64,000 nucleotides of DNA from JAJKJG01 sp036556825 (GTDB taxonomy: Bacteria > Pseudomonadota > Alphaproteobacteria > Rhizobiales > Beijerinckiaceae). Position numbers and translations under genes: made by a program. Positions within the stretch are counted from its first letter, which is position 1, and every line of letters begins with the position of its first letter. The DNA lies in NCBI GenBank assembly GCA_036556825.1, contig DATBIR010000147.1:7720-71719 (forward strand), in the 5' to 3' direction. Under the pieces are notes generated by a model. It was not told the DNA's origin. It worked only from the letters and a program-made list of their open reading frames with translations, and searched no databases. Shown in pieces: positions 36,016 through 45,096 of this stretch.

Positions 36016-37133
36016 GCAGCCGACCCCTGGTGCTGATCGCCGCCGGAGGCACCGGCGGCCATCTGTTTCCCGCCGAGTCGCTTGCTGTCGCGCTCGAGCG
36101 GCGCAACGTGCGCGTCGCGCTCGCCACCGATGACCGCGTCGGCAATATCGCCGCGACCTTTCCGGCCGAGACCGTTGTCAGGATTCCCGCGGCGACGCCG
36201 TCGGGGGGCTCGCTCGTGCAGCGCGCCCGGGCGGCGCTGGTCCTCGGGCTCGGAACGCTCCGCGCCCTGCAGGCCCTGCGCCGGCTACGGCCCGACGCGG
36301 TGATCGGCTTCGGCGGCTATCCCACAGTGCCGCCGCTCGTCGCCGCATCGCTGCTGCGCATCCCGGCCGTCATCCACGAACAGAACGGCGTGATCGGGCG
36401 CGCCAACCGCTTCCTTGCGCCGCGCATGTCGCTGATCGCCACCGGCTTTGCGCAGGTGAGGGGCGTTCCGGCGACGCGGGCCCGCATGATCCATACGGGC
36501 AATCCTGTGCGGCCTGGTGTGCTCGCCGCGGCGCAAGTTCCCTATCCCGAGCTGACGGCGGACGGCAGCGTCAAGCTTCTCGTGTTCGGAGGCAGCCAGG
36601 GCGCGCGTGTGATGAGCGACATCGCGCCCACTGCCGTCGCGCAGATGCCGGAATATCTGCGGCGACGGCTCGTGATCACGCAGCAGGCCCGTCAGGAGGA
36701 CTTGGCGCGGGTACGGGAGGCCTATGCGACATTGGGCGTGACCGCCGACGTGCAGCCGTTCTTCAAGGACCTGCCGCAGCGCATGGCCGGCGCGCATCTC
36801 GTGGTGTCCCGCTCCGGCGCCTCGACCGTAGCCGAGCTATCGGTGATCGGACGCCCTGCCATCCTCGTGCCCCTTCCGGGCGCGCTCGACCAGGACCAGG
36901 CCGCGAACGCCCAATCCCTGGCGGCGATCGGGGCCGCCACAATGATTAACCAGGAGGCGTTTACCCCGGAGCGACTGGCGGCGGAACTTGTTGATTACCT
37001 TAAGAACCCGCAAAGCTTGACCCGGGCGGCGGCAGCGGCCAAGAGCGCGGGGATCAATGACGCGGCCGAGCGGCTCGCCGCCGAGGTCGTTCGACTCGCC
37101 GCCGCCAGGCCATCCGACGAGAACCGCCCATGA
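36012..37133 (+). CDS. murG: lipid II synthase MurG
   Basis: A 373-residue GT-B glycosyltransferase that adds GlcNAc to lipid I at the inner face of the membrane. Motifs: LIAAGGTGGHLFPAESLA (glycine-rich loop), GFGGYPTVPP, IHEQNGVIGRANRFL, FGGSQGARVMSD, RSGASTVAELSVIGRPAILVPLP and DQAANAQSL. The gene overlaps both ftsW and murC by four bases. Confidence 0.96.
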   Translation: MSSRPLVLIAAGGTGGHLFPAESLAVALERRNVRVALATDDRVGNIAATFPAETVVRIPAATPSGGSLVQRARAALVLGLGTLRALQALRRLRPDAVIGFGGYPTVPPLVAASLLRIPAVIHEQNGVIGRANRFLAPRMSLIATGFAQVRGVPATRARMIHTGNPVRPGVLAAAQVPYPELTADGSVKLLVFGGSQGARVMSDIAPTAVAQMPEYLRRRLVITQQARQEDLARVREAYATLGVTADVQPFFKDLPQRMAGAHLVVSRSGASTVAELSVIGRPAILVPLPGALDQDQAANAQSLAAIGAATMINQEAFTPERLAAELVDYLKNPQSLTRAAAAAKSAGINDAAERLAAEVVRLAAARPSDENRP

Positions 37134-38542
37134 AACTGCCGCCCAAACTTGGCCCCATTCATTTCATTGGCATCGGCGGCATCGGCATGTCCGGTATCGC
37201 CGAGGTGATGCACAATCTCGGCTACACGGTGCAGGGCTCCGACGCCGCCGACAACTACAATGTCAGGCGCCTCGCCGAGAAGGGCATTCGCACCTTCGTC
37301 GGCCACCGCGTCGAGAACGTCGACGACGCCGAGGTGGTGGTGGTGTCGACCGCCATCAAGCGCGACAACCCGGAGCTTGCGATCGCCCGCGAGCGGCGGC
37401 TGCCGGTGGTGCGGCGCGCCGAGATGCTTGCCGAGCTGATGCGCTTCAAGAGCTGCGTGGCGATCGCCGGCACGCACGGCAAGACGACGACCACCTCGCT
37501 GGTCGCAACGCTGCTCGACGCCGGCGGGCTCGATCCGACCGTGATCAACGGTGGCATCATCAACGCCTATGGCACCAATGCCCGCATGGGCGACGGCCAA
37601 TGGATGGTGGTCGAGGCCGACGAATCCGATGGCACCTTCCTCAAGCTGCCGTCCGACGTGGCGATCGTCACCAACATCGATCCCGAGCATCTCGACCATT
37701 TCCATACCTTCGACGCCATTAAGGACGCGTTCCGCTCGTTCATCGACAATATCCCGTTCTACGGCTTCGCGGTCATGTGCATCGACCATCCGACGGTGCA
37801 GGACCTGGTCGGCCGGATCGAGGACCGCCGCGTGATCACCTACGGCGAGAATCCGCAGGCCGACATCCGGCTCATGAATATCGACCTGCGCGGCGGCAGG
37901 ACGCGCTTCGACGTGCTGATCCGCGACCGCAAGCGCGGCGAGATCGAGATTGCCGACCTCGTCCTGCCCATGCCCGGCCACCACAACGCGCTCAACGCCA
38001 CCGCGGCGCTCGCCGTCGCGCATGAGCTCGGCGTCGAGCCGGATGTGATGCGGCAGGCCCTCGCCGGTTTCGGCGGCGTCAAGCGCCGCTTCACCCGCAC
38101 CGGCGAATGGAACGGCATCACGATCTTCGACGATTACGGCCACCATCCGGTCGAGATCGGGGCCGTACTCAAGGCGGCGCGCGCCGCCACTGAAGGCCAG
38201 GTGATCGCCGTCGTGCAGCCGCACCGCTACACGCGCCTGTCGGCGCTGTTCAACGAGTTCTGCACCTGCTTCAACGATGCCGATGCGGTGATCGTCGCGC
38301 CGGTCTACGCCGCCGGCGAGCAGCCGATCGCCGGGGCCGATCGCGACAGCCTCGTCGCCGGCCTCAAGGCGCGCGGCCACCGCAACGCGATCGCGCTCGA
38401 CAAGGTCGAGGACCTAGCCGGGCACGTGAGGGCCCTGGCGCGTCCGGGCGACTACGTGATTTGCCTCGGCGCCGGCAATATCACGCAATGGGCCTATGCG
38501 CTGCCGGCGGAATTGCAGACGCTCGGCGGGAAGGCGGCATGA
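37130..38542 (+). CDS. murC: UDP-MurNAc:L-alanine ligase MurC
   Basis: A 470-residue ligase that adds the first residue, L-Ala, to UDP-MurNAc. It opens with IHFIGIGGIGMSGIAEVMHN, followed by VSTAIKRDNPEL, the ATP site AGTHGKTTTTSLVA, EADESDGTFLKL, NIDPEHLDHF and DDYGHHPVEI. Its stop overlaps the murB start. Confidence 0.96.
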   Translation: MKLPPKLGPIHFIGIGGIGMSGIAEVMHNLGYTVQGSDAADNYNVRRLAEKGIRTFVGHRVENVDDAEVVVVSTAIKRDNPELAIARERRLPVVRRAEMLAELMRFKSCVAIAGTHGKTTTTSLVATLLDAGGLDPTVINGGIINAYGTNARMGDGQWMVVEADESDGTFLKLPSDVAIVTNIDPEHLDHFHTFDAIKDAFRSFIDNIPFYGFAVMCIDHPTVQDLVGRIEDRRVITYGENPQADIRLMNIDLRGGRTRFDVLIRDRKRGEIEIADLVLPMPGHHNALNATAALAVAHELGVEPDVMRQALAGFGGVKRRFTRTGEWNGITIFDDYGHHPVEIGAVLKAARAATEGQVIAVVQPHRYTRLSALFNEFCTCFNDADAVIVAPVYAAGEQPIAGADRDSLVAGLKARGHRNAIALDKVEDLAGHVRALARPGDYVICLGAGNITQWAYALPAELQTLGGKAA

Positions 38543-39492
38543 TGGACGTGATATCTCTGCAGCAGGGTGCCGCCTTCCCCGACATCACCGGCGAGCTCAA
38601 GGCGCTGATGCCCGAGTTGCGCGGCCGCCTGATGGCCAACGTTACGCTCTCGGATCTCACCTGGTTCCGCGTCGGTGGCCCGGCGCAGGTCATGTTCTCG
38701 CCGACCGACGAAAACGACCTCGCCTATTTCCTGTCGCATCTGCCGGCCGAGATCCCGGTCACGGTGGTCGGGCTCGGGTCCAACCTGATCGTGCGCGACC
38801 GCGGCGTGCCGGGCGTCGTGATCCGGCTCGGCGGCAAGGGCTTTGGGACGATCGTGGTCGAGGACGGAACCAATATCCGCGCCGGCACCGCGGTTCCGGA
38901 CGTGAAGGTCGCCCGTGCGGCGGCCGATGCCAGCATCGCCGGACTCGCTTTCTACAGGGGCATTCCGGGTTCCATTGGCGGGGCGCTGCGCATGAATGCG
39001 GGCGCCCATGGCGGCGAGACTACCGACGTGTTGGTGGAGGCCCGCGGCGTCGACCGGCAAGGCCGGATCCACGTCTTCCGGCATGGCGACATGGGCTTTG
39101 CCTATCGTCACTGCGGCGTTGCGGCGGATGTGATCTTCACCCAGGCGCTATTCCAAGGCCGGCCGGGCGACCAGGCGGCGATCCTGGCCGAAATGGACCG
39201 CGTCACCGAGGCGCGCGAGGCGGCGCAGCCGATCCGCGAACGCACCGGCGGCTCGACGTTCAAGAACCCTCCGGGCACACGTGCGTGGCAGGTGATCGAC
39301 GCCGCCGGCTGCCGCGGGCTCGCGGTCGGCGACGCACAGGTTTCCGAGATGCATTGCAACTTCCTGATCAATCGCGGCAAGGCGACCGCCGCGCAGATCG
39401 AGGGCCTCGGCGAGGAAGTGCGTCGCCGGGTCCGCGAGCATTCCGGCGTCGAGCTCGAGTGGGAAATCAAGCGGATCGGCCAGGCTCTATGA
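38539..39492 (+). CDS. murB: UDP-N-acetylenolpyruvoylglucosamine reductase MurB
   Basis: A 317-residue FAD enzyme that reduces UDP-enolpyruvyl-GlcNAc to UDP-MurNAc with NADPH. Motifs: LTWFRVGGPAQVMF, VTVVGLGSNLIVRDRGVPG, GIPGSIGGALRMNAGAHGGE, RERTGGSTFKNPPG (Ser proton donor) and MHCNFLINRGKATAAQIE. The short form lacking the longer type I insertion points to type II MurB. The ATG at 38539 overlaps the murC stop. The next gene starts 229 bp downstream, the longest gap in the murE-ftsA run. Confidence 0.95.
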   Translation: MMDVISLQQGAAFPDITGELKALMPELRGRLMANVTLSDLTWFRVGGPAQVMFSPTDENDLAYFLSHLPAEIPVTVVGLGSNLIVRDRGVPGVVIRLGGKGFGTIVVEDGTNIRAGTAVPDVKVARAAADASIAGLAFYRGIPGSIGGALRMNAGAHGGETTDVLVEARGVDRQGRIHVFRHGDMGFAYRHCGVAADVIFTQALFQGRPGDQAAILAEMDRVTEAREAAQPIRERTGGSTFKNPPGTRAWQVIDAAGCRGLAVGDAQVSEMHCNFLINRGKATAAQIEGLGEEVRRRVREHSGVELEWEIKRIGQAL

Positions 39493-39721
39493 GCCGCGGA
39501 TCCCAAGGTGGTTAAGAGCCTCGGCCGGCACGTGGTCGCCGCGTTGCCAGGCGGATCCGGGAAGCAGATGGTTTCGAGCTAAGGTGACCGGTAAAGCTTT
39601 AGCCGAAATAAACTTCGGCAATGTCGGCGCCCTCCTTTGCTTCTCGATCCCTCTTGGATTGTGATCGGCATCCGCGCCGCATGTCGCCGGGCCTTTAGGT
39701 ATGCGCTGGGGGAGATCCAGG

Positions 39722-40645
39722 ATGACCAAACATGTTGCCGTGCTGATGGGCGGCTGGTCCGCGGAGCGCGAGGTCAGCCTCAGCAGCGGCCTCGCCTGCT
39801 GCAAGGCGCTCGAGGAGCAGGGCTACAGGGTGACTCCGATCGACGTCGCCCTCGACATCGCCATGGTGTTGCCGGAAGTGCGGCCAGACGTGGTGTTCAA
39901 CGCACTGCACGGCCGCTACGGCGAGGACGGCACTATCCAGGGCATGCTCGAGATCCTGCGCCTGCCGTACACGCATTCCGGCGTGCTCGCATCGGCGCTC
40001 GCCATGCACAAGCATCGTGCCAAGGTGGTCCTCAAGGCAGCCGGCGTGCCGGTTCCGGAGGGTCTGACGGTTCACCGCACGGAGGCGGCCGCGCGCCACC
40101 TCCTGCCGCCGCCTTACGTGGTCAAGCCGGTCAGCGAGGGCTCCTCGGTTGGCGTCATCATCGTGCGCGAGGACCGCTCCCATCCGCCGCAGGAGCTGCT
40201 GCGTGACGACTGGGCCTTCGGCGACCAGGTGCTTGTCGAAAAATATATTCCCGGCAGAGAGTTGACCTGCGCCGTGATGGGCGATCGGGCGCTCGACGTG
40301 ATCGACATCCGGCCGGCCGCCGGCGTGTTCTACGACTATGATGCGAAATACGCCAAGGGCGGCTCGATCCACATCCTGCCGGCCGAACTTAAACCGAATA
40401 TTTACCAGCGGGTCCAAGAGTTGGCGTTAACGGCACATCAAGCACTCGGTTGCCGCGGCGTCAGCCGCACTGACTTCAGATACGACGACACGCCGAACGG
40501 ATCCGGCGAGGTCGTCGTGCTCGAGGTCAACACCCAACCCGGGATGACCGAGACCTCCTTGGTGCCTGAACTCGCGGCGTTCGCCGGGTACTCGTTTGGT
40601 GAGCTTGTGAAATGGATGGTGGAGGACGCTTCCTGCGACCGCTGA
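39722..40645 (+). CDS. ddlB: D-alanine--D-alanine ligase
   Basis: A 307-residue ATP-grasp ligase that makes D-Ala-D-Ala for MurF. Family marks: VAVLMGGWSAEREVSLSSG, FNALHGRYGEDGTIQG, PYTHSGVLASALAMHKH, VVKPVSEGSSVGV, LVEKYIPGRELTCAVM and EVNTQPGMTETSLVPE. The ATG at 39722 is preceded by GGGGGAG; an ATG at 39701 upstream has no such site. The 229-bp gap before it suggests a secondary promoter, but no clear one was recognised. Confidence 0.95.
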   Translation: MTKHVAVLMGGWSAEREVSLSSGLACCKALEEQGYRVTPIDVALDIAMVLPEVRPDVVFNALHGRYGEDGTIQGMLEILRLPYTHSGVLASALAMHKHRAKVVLKAAGVPVPEGLTVHRTEAAARHLLPPPYVVKPVSEGSSVGVIIVREDRSHPPQELLRDDWAFGDQVLVEKYIPGRELTCAVMGDRALDVIDIRPAAGVFYDYDAKYAKGGSIHILPAELKPNIYQRVQELALTAHQALGCRGVSRTDFRYDDTPNGSGEVVVLEVNTQPGMTETSLVPELAAFAGYSFGELVKWMVEDASCDR

Positions 40646-41574
40646 GCGCCGGCTCGACCGGTGGCGCAGCCGTTGCCGCCCCCACATCCGTCCGGCCATG
40701 TTCGCCGGATCTCCGCCGTTCGCGGCCGCGCGTCTGGCGGCGGGCCTCCGTCATAACGCCTCTGCAGCGCCGGCTGCCGCCGTTCCTCGGAACCGGGCTG
40801 GTCCTGGTCTTTTTCGCGCTCGTCGGTCTCACCGGCGCCGTTGTCGGCGGGCATTACCAGCGCGTGCTCGACAAGTATGGCGAGCCGCGCCACATGCTCG
40901 CCCGAACCCTCGGGCTTGGGCTCGAGCGGGTCACCATCTCGGGCATCGGCCAGCTCACCGAGGCCGAGATCCTCGGCATCGCCGGCATCTCCACGAAGGC
41001 GTCGCTGCCGTTTCTCGACGTTGCCGAGATCCGCGACCGGCTCGAGCGCGTGCCGCTGATCAGAAACGCCTCCGTGCGCAAGCTCTATCCGGGCGAGCTG
41101 CTCATCACGATGAGCGAGCGCGAGCCGCACGCACTGTGGCAACACAACGGCGAGGTGTTCCTGATCGCCGTCGACGGGACGGTCATCGACATCGTGCAGG
41201 ATGCGCGCTTCAGCCATCTGCCGCTCGTGGTCGGCGACTTGGCAAACGGACGCAGCGGGGAATATCTCGCCCTTCTCGAGGCGGCGGGGCCGCTCAAGTC
41301 GCGCATCGTCGCCGGGATGCTCGTGTCGGGCCGCCGCTGGACGCTCAAGATCGACAACGGCATGGACGTGCGGCTGCCGGAGCAGGGGGCCGCGGCGGCG
41401 GTCGCTCGGCTCGTCAAGCTCGAACGCGAGCAGCGGATTTTCGACAAGGACATCATCTCGCTCGACCTGCGCATGAGCGACCGTGTCGTCGTGCGGCTCA
41501 CGGAGGAGGCAATGGCGGCGCGTCTCGACGCCGCCAAGAAGAAGCCCCCCCGCGGCAAGGGCGTCGAGACATGA
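40612..41574 (+). CDS. ftsQ: cell division protein FtsQ
   Basis: A 320-residue bitopic protein. An Arg/Pro-rich cytoplasmic tail of about 55 residues is followed by a membrane helix (LGTGLVLVFFALVGLTGAVV), a POTRA domain (RVTISGIGQLTEAEILGIAG and VRKLYPGELLITMSEREPHA) and the FtsQ beta domain. It recruits FtsL/FtsB to the septum. It overlaps the 3' end of ddlB by 34 bp and ends in an ATGA overlap with ftsA. Confidence 0.92.
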   Translation: MDGGGRFLRPLSAGSTGGAAVAAPTSVRPCSPDLRRSRPRVWRRASVITPLQRRLPPFLGTGLVLVFFALVGLTGAVVGGHYQRVLDKYGEPRHMLARTLGLGLERVTISGIGQLTEAEILGIAGISTKASLPFLDVAEIRDRLERVPLIRNASVRKLYPGELLITMSEREPHALWQHNGEVFLIAVDGTVIDIVQDARFSHLPLVVGDLANGRSGEYLALLEAAGPLKSRIVAGMLVSGRRWTLKIDNGMDVRLPEQGAAAAVARLVKLEREQRIFDKDIISLDLRMSDRVVVRLTEEAMAARLDAAKKKPPRGKGVET

Positions 41575-42896
41575 GCCTGCAACATCACGGCTTCATGCCG
41601 CGGCTGAAGCCGCTGTCAGCGCGCAAGAGCGCGACGTTGTCCGTGCTCGACATCGGCACGAGCAAGATCGTCTGCCTGGTCGCGCAGCTCAAGCCCGTCG
41701 ACAACCTCGAGGCGTTTCGCGGCCGCACGCACGTCGCCAGAATCATCGGCATCGGGCATCAGCGCTCGGTTGGTCTCAAGGGCGGCGCCATCGTCGATCT
41801 CGAGGCCGCCGAGGGCGCGATCCGTCAGGCTGTGCACGCCGCCGAGCGCATGGCCAAGGTCGAGATCCAGTCCGTCATCGTCAACCTGACCGGCGGCCGT
41901 CTCGGCTCCCAGCATCTGAACGGCAATATCGGCGTGCGCGGCGGCGCCGTCACGGCTGCCGATCTGAACCGCGTGCTGTCGGCCGCGAGCGCCGTTCACC
42001 CGCGTCCCGGGCGGGCCATCCTGCACTCGCTCCCGACCGGCTACTCGCTCGACGCCCAGGCCAATATCGTCGATCCGGCCGGAATGATCGGCGAAAAGCT
42101 CGGCGTCGACTTGCACGTCGTCACCGCCGAGGCGGCCGCGGCTCGCAACCTGATGCTCTCGGTCGAGCGATGCCATCTCGGCGTCGAGGCCGTTGTCGCG
42201 ACACCTTATGCGGCCGGGTTGTCATCGGTCGTCGACGACGAGTCGGACATGGGCGCCGTGCTCATCGACATGGGCGGTGGCACGACGAGCATCGCCGTGT
42301 TCGCGGCAGGGCACATCGTTCACCTCGATGCGCTCGCCGTGGGCGGCCATCACGTTACCATGGACATCGCGCGCGGCCTGACCACGCGCGTCACCGCGGC
42401 CGAGCGGCTCAAGACGCTCTATGGCTCGGCGATCACGACGAGCGCCGACGACCGCGACATGATTGCCGTGCCTCAGGTCGACGAGGACGAGCGTGACGTG
42501 CCCGGCCATCTGCCGAAGGCGCACCTCACGCGCATCATCAAGCCGCGCATCGAGGAGATTCTCGAGCTGATCCGGGATCGTCTCAGGAACGCGGGCTTTG
42601 CCGCGCAGGCGGGCCGGCGCGTGATCCTGACCGGCGGCGCCAGTCAGCTCGCCGGCGTTCCCGAGGTGGCGCGGCGCATCCTGCAGGGGCAAGTGCGAAT
42701 CGGGCGTCCGCTCGGCATCAAGGGTCTGCCCGAAGCCGCCAAGGGGCCGGGTTTTGCCGCCGCGGTCGGCCTCCTGGTGTATCCGCAGGTCGCGCATATG
42801 GAGCAATTCGAGCCACGGTCCAGCGGAATTTTCGCCGGCACGGGCACCGACGGCTACCTGTCACGGGTCGGCCGTTGGATTCGGGAAAGTTTTTGA
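41571..42896 (+). CDS. ftsA: cell division protein FtsA
   Basis: A 441-residue actin-fold ATPase that tethers FtsZ to the membrane. Seen are LSVLDIGTSKIVCLVAQL (phosphate 1), NLTGGRLGSQ (1C subdomain), VLIDMGGGTTSIAVF (phosphate 2), RVILTGGASQLAG (adenosine motif) and a C-terminal amphipathic helix (LSRVGRWIRESF) expected to bind the membrane. It is coupled to ftsQ; ftsZ follows after an 89-bp gap. Confidence 0.95.
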   Translation: MSLQHHGFMPRLKPLSARKSATLSVLDIGTSKIVCLVAQLKPVDNLEAFRGRTHVARIIGIGHQRSVGLKGGAIVDLEAAEGAIRQAVHAAERMAKVEIQSVIVNLTGGRLGSQHLNGNIGVRGGAVTAADLNRVLSAASAVHPRPGRAILHSLPTGYSLDAQANIVDPAGMIGEKLGVDLHVVTAEAAAARNLMLSVERCHLGVEAVVATPYAAGLSSVVDDESDMGAVLIDMGGGTTSIAVFAAGHIVHLDALAVGGHHVTMDIARGLTTRVTAAERLKTLYGSAITTSADDRDMIAVPQVDEDERDVPGHLPKAHLTRIIKPRIEEILELIRDRLRNAGFAAQAGRRVILTGGASQLAGVPEVARRILQGQVRIGRPLGIKGLPEAAKGPGFAAAVGLLVYPQVAHMEQFEPRSSGIFAGTGTDGYLSRVGRWIRESF

Positions 42897-42985
42897 GGGT
42901 AAGGCAGGGGGGCGACTCGGCGACTCCGCGAGGGGAACCGCGCAGCCGGGCGCCGAGAGAAAAGGGTTACGAGAGGGGCTAGGTC

Positions 42986-44812
42986 ATGACCATCAGTTTG
43001 CAAGCTCCGGACATCCGGGAACTCAAGCCGCGCATCACCGTCTTCGGTGTCGGCGGCGCCGGCGGCAACGCGGTCAACAACATGATCGAGGCGGGCCTCA
43101 TCGGCGTCGAATTCGTCGTCGCCAACACCGACGCTCAGGCGCTCACCTCGTCCAAGGCGGAACGCATCATCCAGATGGGGCTGACCGTCACGCAGGGCCT
43201 CGGCGCCGGCTCGCAGCCGGAGGTGGGACGCGCGGCAGCCGACGAGGTGATCGACGAGATCCGTGATCAGCTGTCTGGCGCGCATATGGTGTTCGTCACG
43301 GCCGGGATGGGTGGCGGCACCGGCACGGGCGCGGCGCCGGTCATCGCGCGCGCCGCGCGCGACATGGGCATCCTCACCGTCGGCGTCGTCACCAAACCCT
43401 TCCAGTTCGAGGGCGTGCGCCGCATGCGCGTCGCCGAGAGCGGCGTCGAGGAGCTGCAGCAGGCGGTCGACACGCTGATCGTCATTCCGAACCAGAATCT
43501 GTTTCGCATCGCCAACGAGAAGACCACCTTTGCCGACGCCTTCGCGATGGCCGACCAGGTGCTCTACTCCGGTGTCGCCTGCATTACCGACCTGATGGTC
43601 AAGGAAGGCCTGATCAATCTCGACTTTGCCGACGTGCGCGCCATCATGCGCGGCATGGGCAAGGCGATGATGGGCACGGGCGAGGCGTCAGGCGAGAAGC
43701 GCGCCAATCGCGCGGCCGAGGCCGCCATCGCCAACCCGCTTCTCGACGACGTCTCGATGAAGGGCGCGCGCGGCCTCCTGATTTCGATCACCGGCGGGCG
43801 CGACCTGACGCTCTACGAAGTCGACGAAGCGGCCACGCGCATCCGCGAAGAGGTCGACCAGGACGCCAATATTATCCTCGGTGCGACCTTCGACGAGGCC
43901 CTCGAAGGCATCATCCGGGTCTCGGTTGTTGCAACCGGAATCGACCATGCCCTCCTGGCCAAGGCGCCGGAAATAGCGGCGACCGAGCAGCGCATCGCTG
44001 AGGTTGCTGAGCGCTTGCGGGCCGAGGCGCGCGCGCGCGTCACACCGTCGGCACCCTCCGCGACACCGGCCGCGCCCGCAATCCGGCCGCTTGCGCACGC
44101 CGAGGCTGCCGCGCCGAAACCGATTGTGGCGCCTCCGGTGATGCCCGCTCCGATCGCCGCTCCCACGCCGGCTGTCATGCCCGCTGCGGCCAAGCCCGTT
44201 GCCGCCATGCCCCCGGCGATACCCGCTGCGGCGGCCGCTGCGCCGGCAATGCCGCAAGCCGCACCTTTGCCGCAGCCGGCGCAAGCGCTGCGCAGCGAGA
44301 TCGCGCCACCGCCTGTTCAGACGCGACCGGCAGTGCCGTTCGCGCCGCCGTCGGCTCCCGTGCCTGTCGAGGATCTGGCCCCTGCGCCCTTCATCCCGCC
44401 GCAGCCGGAGCGCGCCCTGCGACCGACTCGCATGCCGCGCGTCGAGGACCTGCCGCTCCCCGCGCAGAATCAGCTGCGCGCAACGCGCGGCGAAGGCGAA
44501 GCCGTCGGCCACGATCCCAAACGCATGACCCTGCTGCAGCGCCTGGCGACAGTCGGTTTCGGCCGCAAGGACGAATCGCCGGCGCCTCAGCCTGCGGAGA
44601 AGCCGGCCGCCCATCGCCCACCCGGCGAGGGACCGCAGCGTCCGTCCATGTCTCCGGCCCACGCCGAATATACCAAGCGGCCACCGGCGCCACACGGTCA
44701 GCGCCCGGCGCAAGGCGCGCTCGATTCGCATGGCCGGCCGGCGGCTCCGGCGCGCGGGCTAGACGACGAGCATCTGGAGATTCCGGCCTTCCTGCGCCGC
44801 CAGACGAACTGA
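42986..44812 (+). CDS. ftsZ: cell division protein FtsZ (long-linker form)
   Basis: A 608-residue tubulin-like GTPase that forms the division ring. The core has ITVFGVGGAGGNAVNNMIE, the signature GGGTGTG (109-115), NQNLFRIANEKTTFADAF and the T7-loop region. After about residue 330 comes a very long Pro/Ala-rich disordered linker, and the last residues DDEHLEIPAFLRRQ are the conserved peptide that binds FtsA and other partners. E. coli FtsZ has only 383 residues. The 89-bp spacer upstream could hold a separate promoter. Confidence 0.96.
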   Translation: MTISLQAPDIRELKPRITVFGVGGAGGNAVNNMIEAGLIGVEFVVANTDAQALTSSKAERIIQMGLTVTQGLGAGSQPEVGRAAADEVIDEIRDQLSGAHMVFVTAGMGGGTGTGAAPVIARAARDMGILTVGVVTKPFQFEGVRRMRVAESGVEELQQAVDTLIVIPNQNLFRIANEKTTFADAFAMADQVLYSGVACITDLMVKEGLINLDFADVRAIMRGMGKAMMGTGEASGEKRANRAAEAAIANPLLDDVSMKGARGLLISITGGRDLTLYEVDEAATRIREEVDQDANIILGATFDEALEGIIRVSVVATGIDHALLAKAPEIAATEQRIAEVAERLRAEARARVTPSAPSATPAAPAIRPLAHAEAAAPKPIVAPPVMPAPIAAPTPAVMPAAAKPVAAMPPAIPAAAAAAPAMPQAAPLPQPAQALRSEIAPPPVQTRPAVPFAPPSAPVPVEDLAPAPFIPPQPERALRPTRMPRVEDLPLPAQNQLRATRGEGEAVGHDPKRMTLLQRLATVGFGRKDESPAPQPAEKPAAHRPPGEGPQRPSMSPAHAEYTKRPPAPHGQRPAQGALDSHGRPAAPARGLDDEHLEIPAFLRRQTN

Positions 44813-44839
44813 TTCTGAAGACCTCCGCAGGATGGGATC

Positions 44840-44865
44840 GGCCCCGCCGCTCGGAGCGCGGGGCC
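44840..44865 (+). terminator. possible terminator after ftsZ
   Basis: An 8-bp stem, GGCCCCGC with GCGGGGCC, around a 10-base loop lies 28 bp after the ftsZ stop. Only TTCGCCATT follows, so the U-tract is poor and the call is tentative. Confidence 0.4.
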
Positions 44866-45096
44866 TTCGCCATTAAAAAGTGCGTAAGTTCAACAGCTTA
44901 TAAGGTTAGCGGGGTTGTAACAGAGCGTAAGAAAGCGTGATTTGGCGGGCGTGCCGGCCGCGATTATGGTGCAAGCACGTCAAAAGAAGGGCAGGCGCTC
45001 CTACGGCGCCAAGACCCCTGGGGCTCAAGAACGGACAGGTCTTCTCGGCGGCGGACAATAGTCTTGCAACGATAAGGCGTGGCCGAGGTCGCGGGA

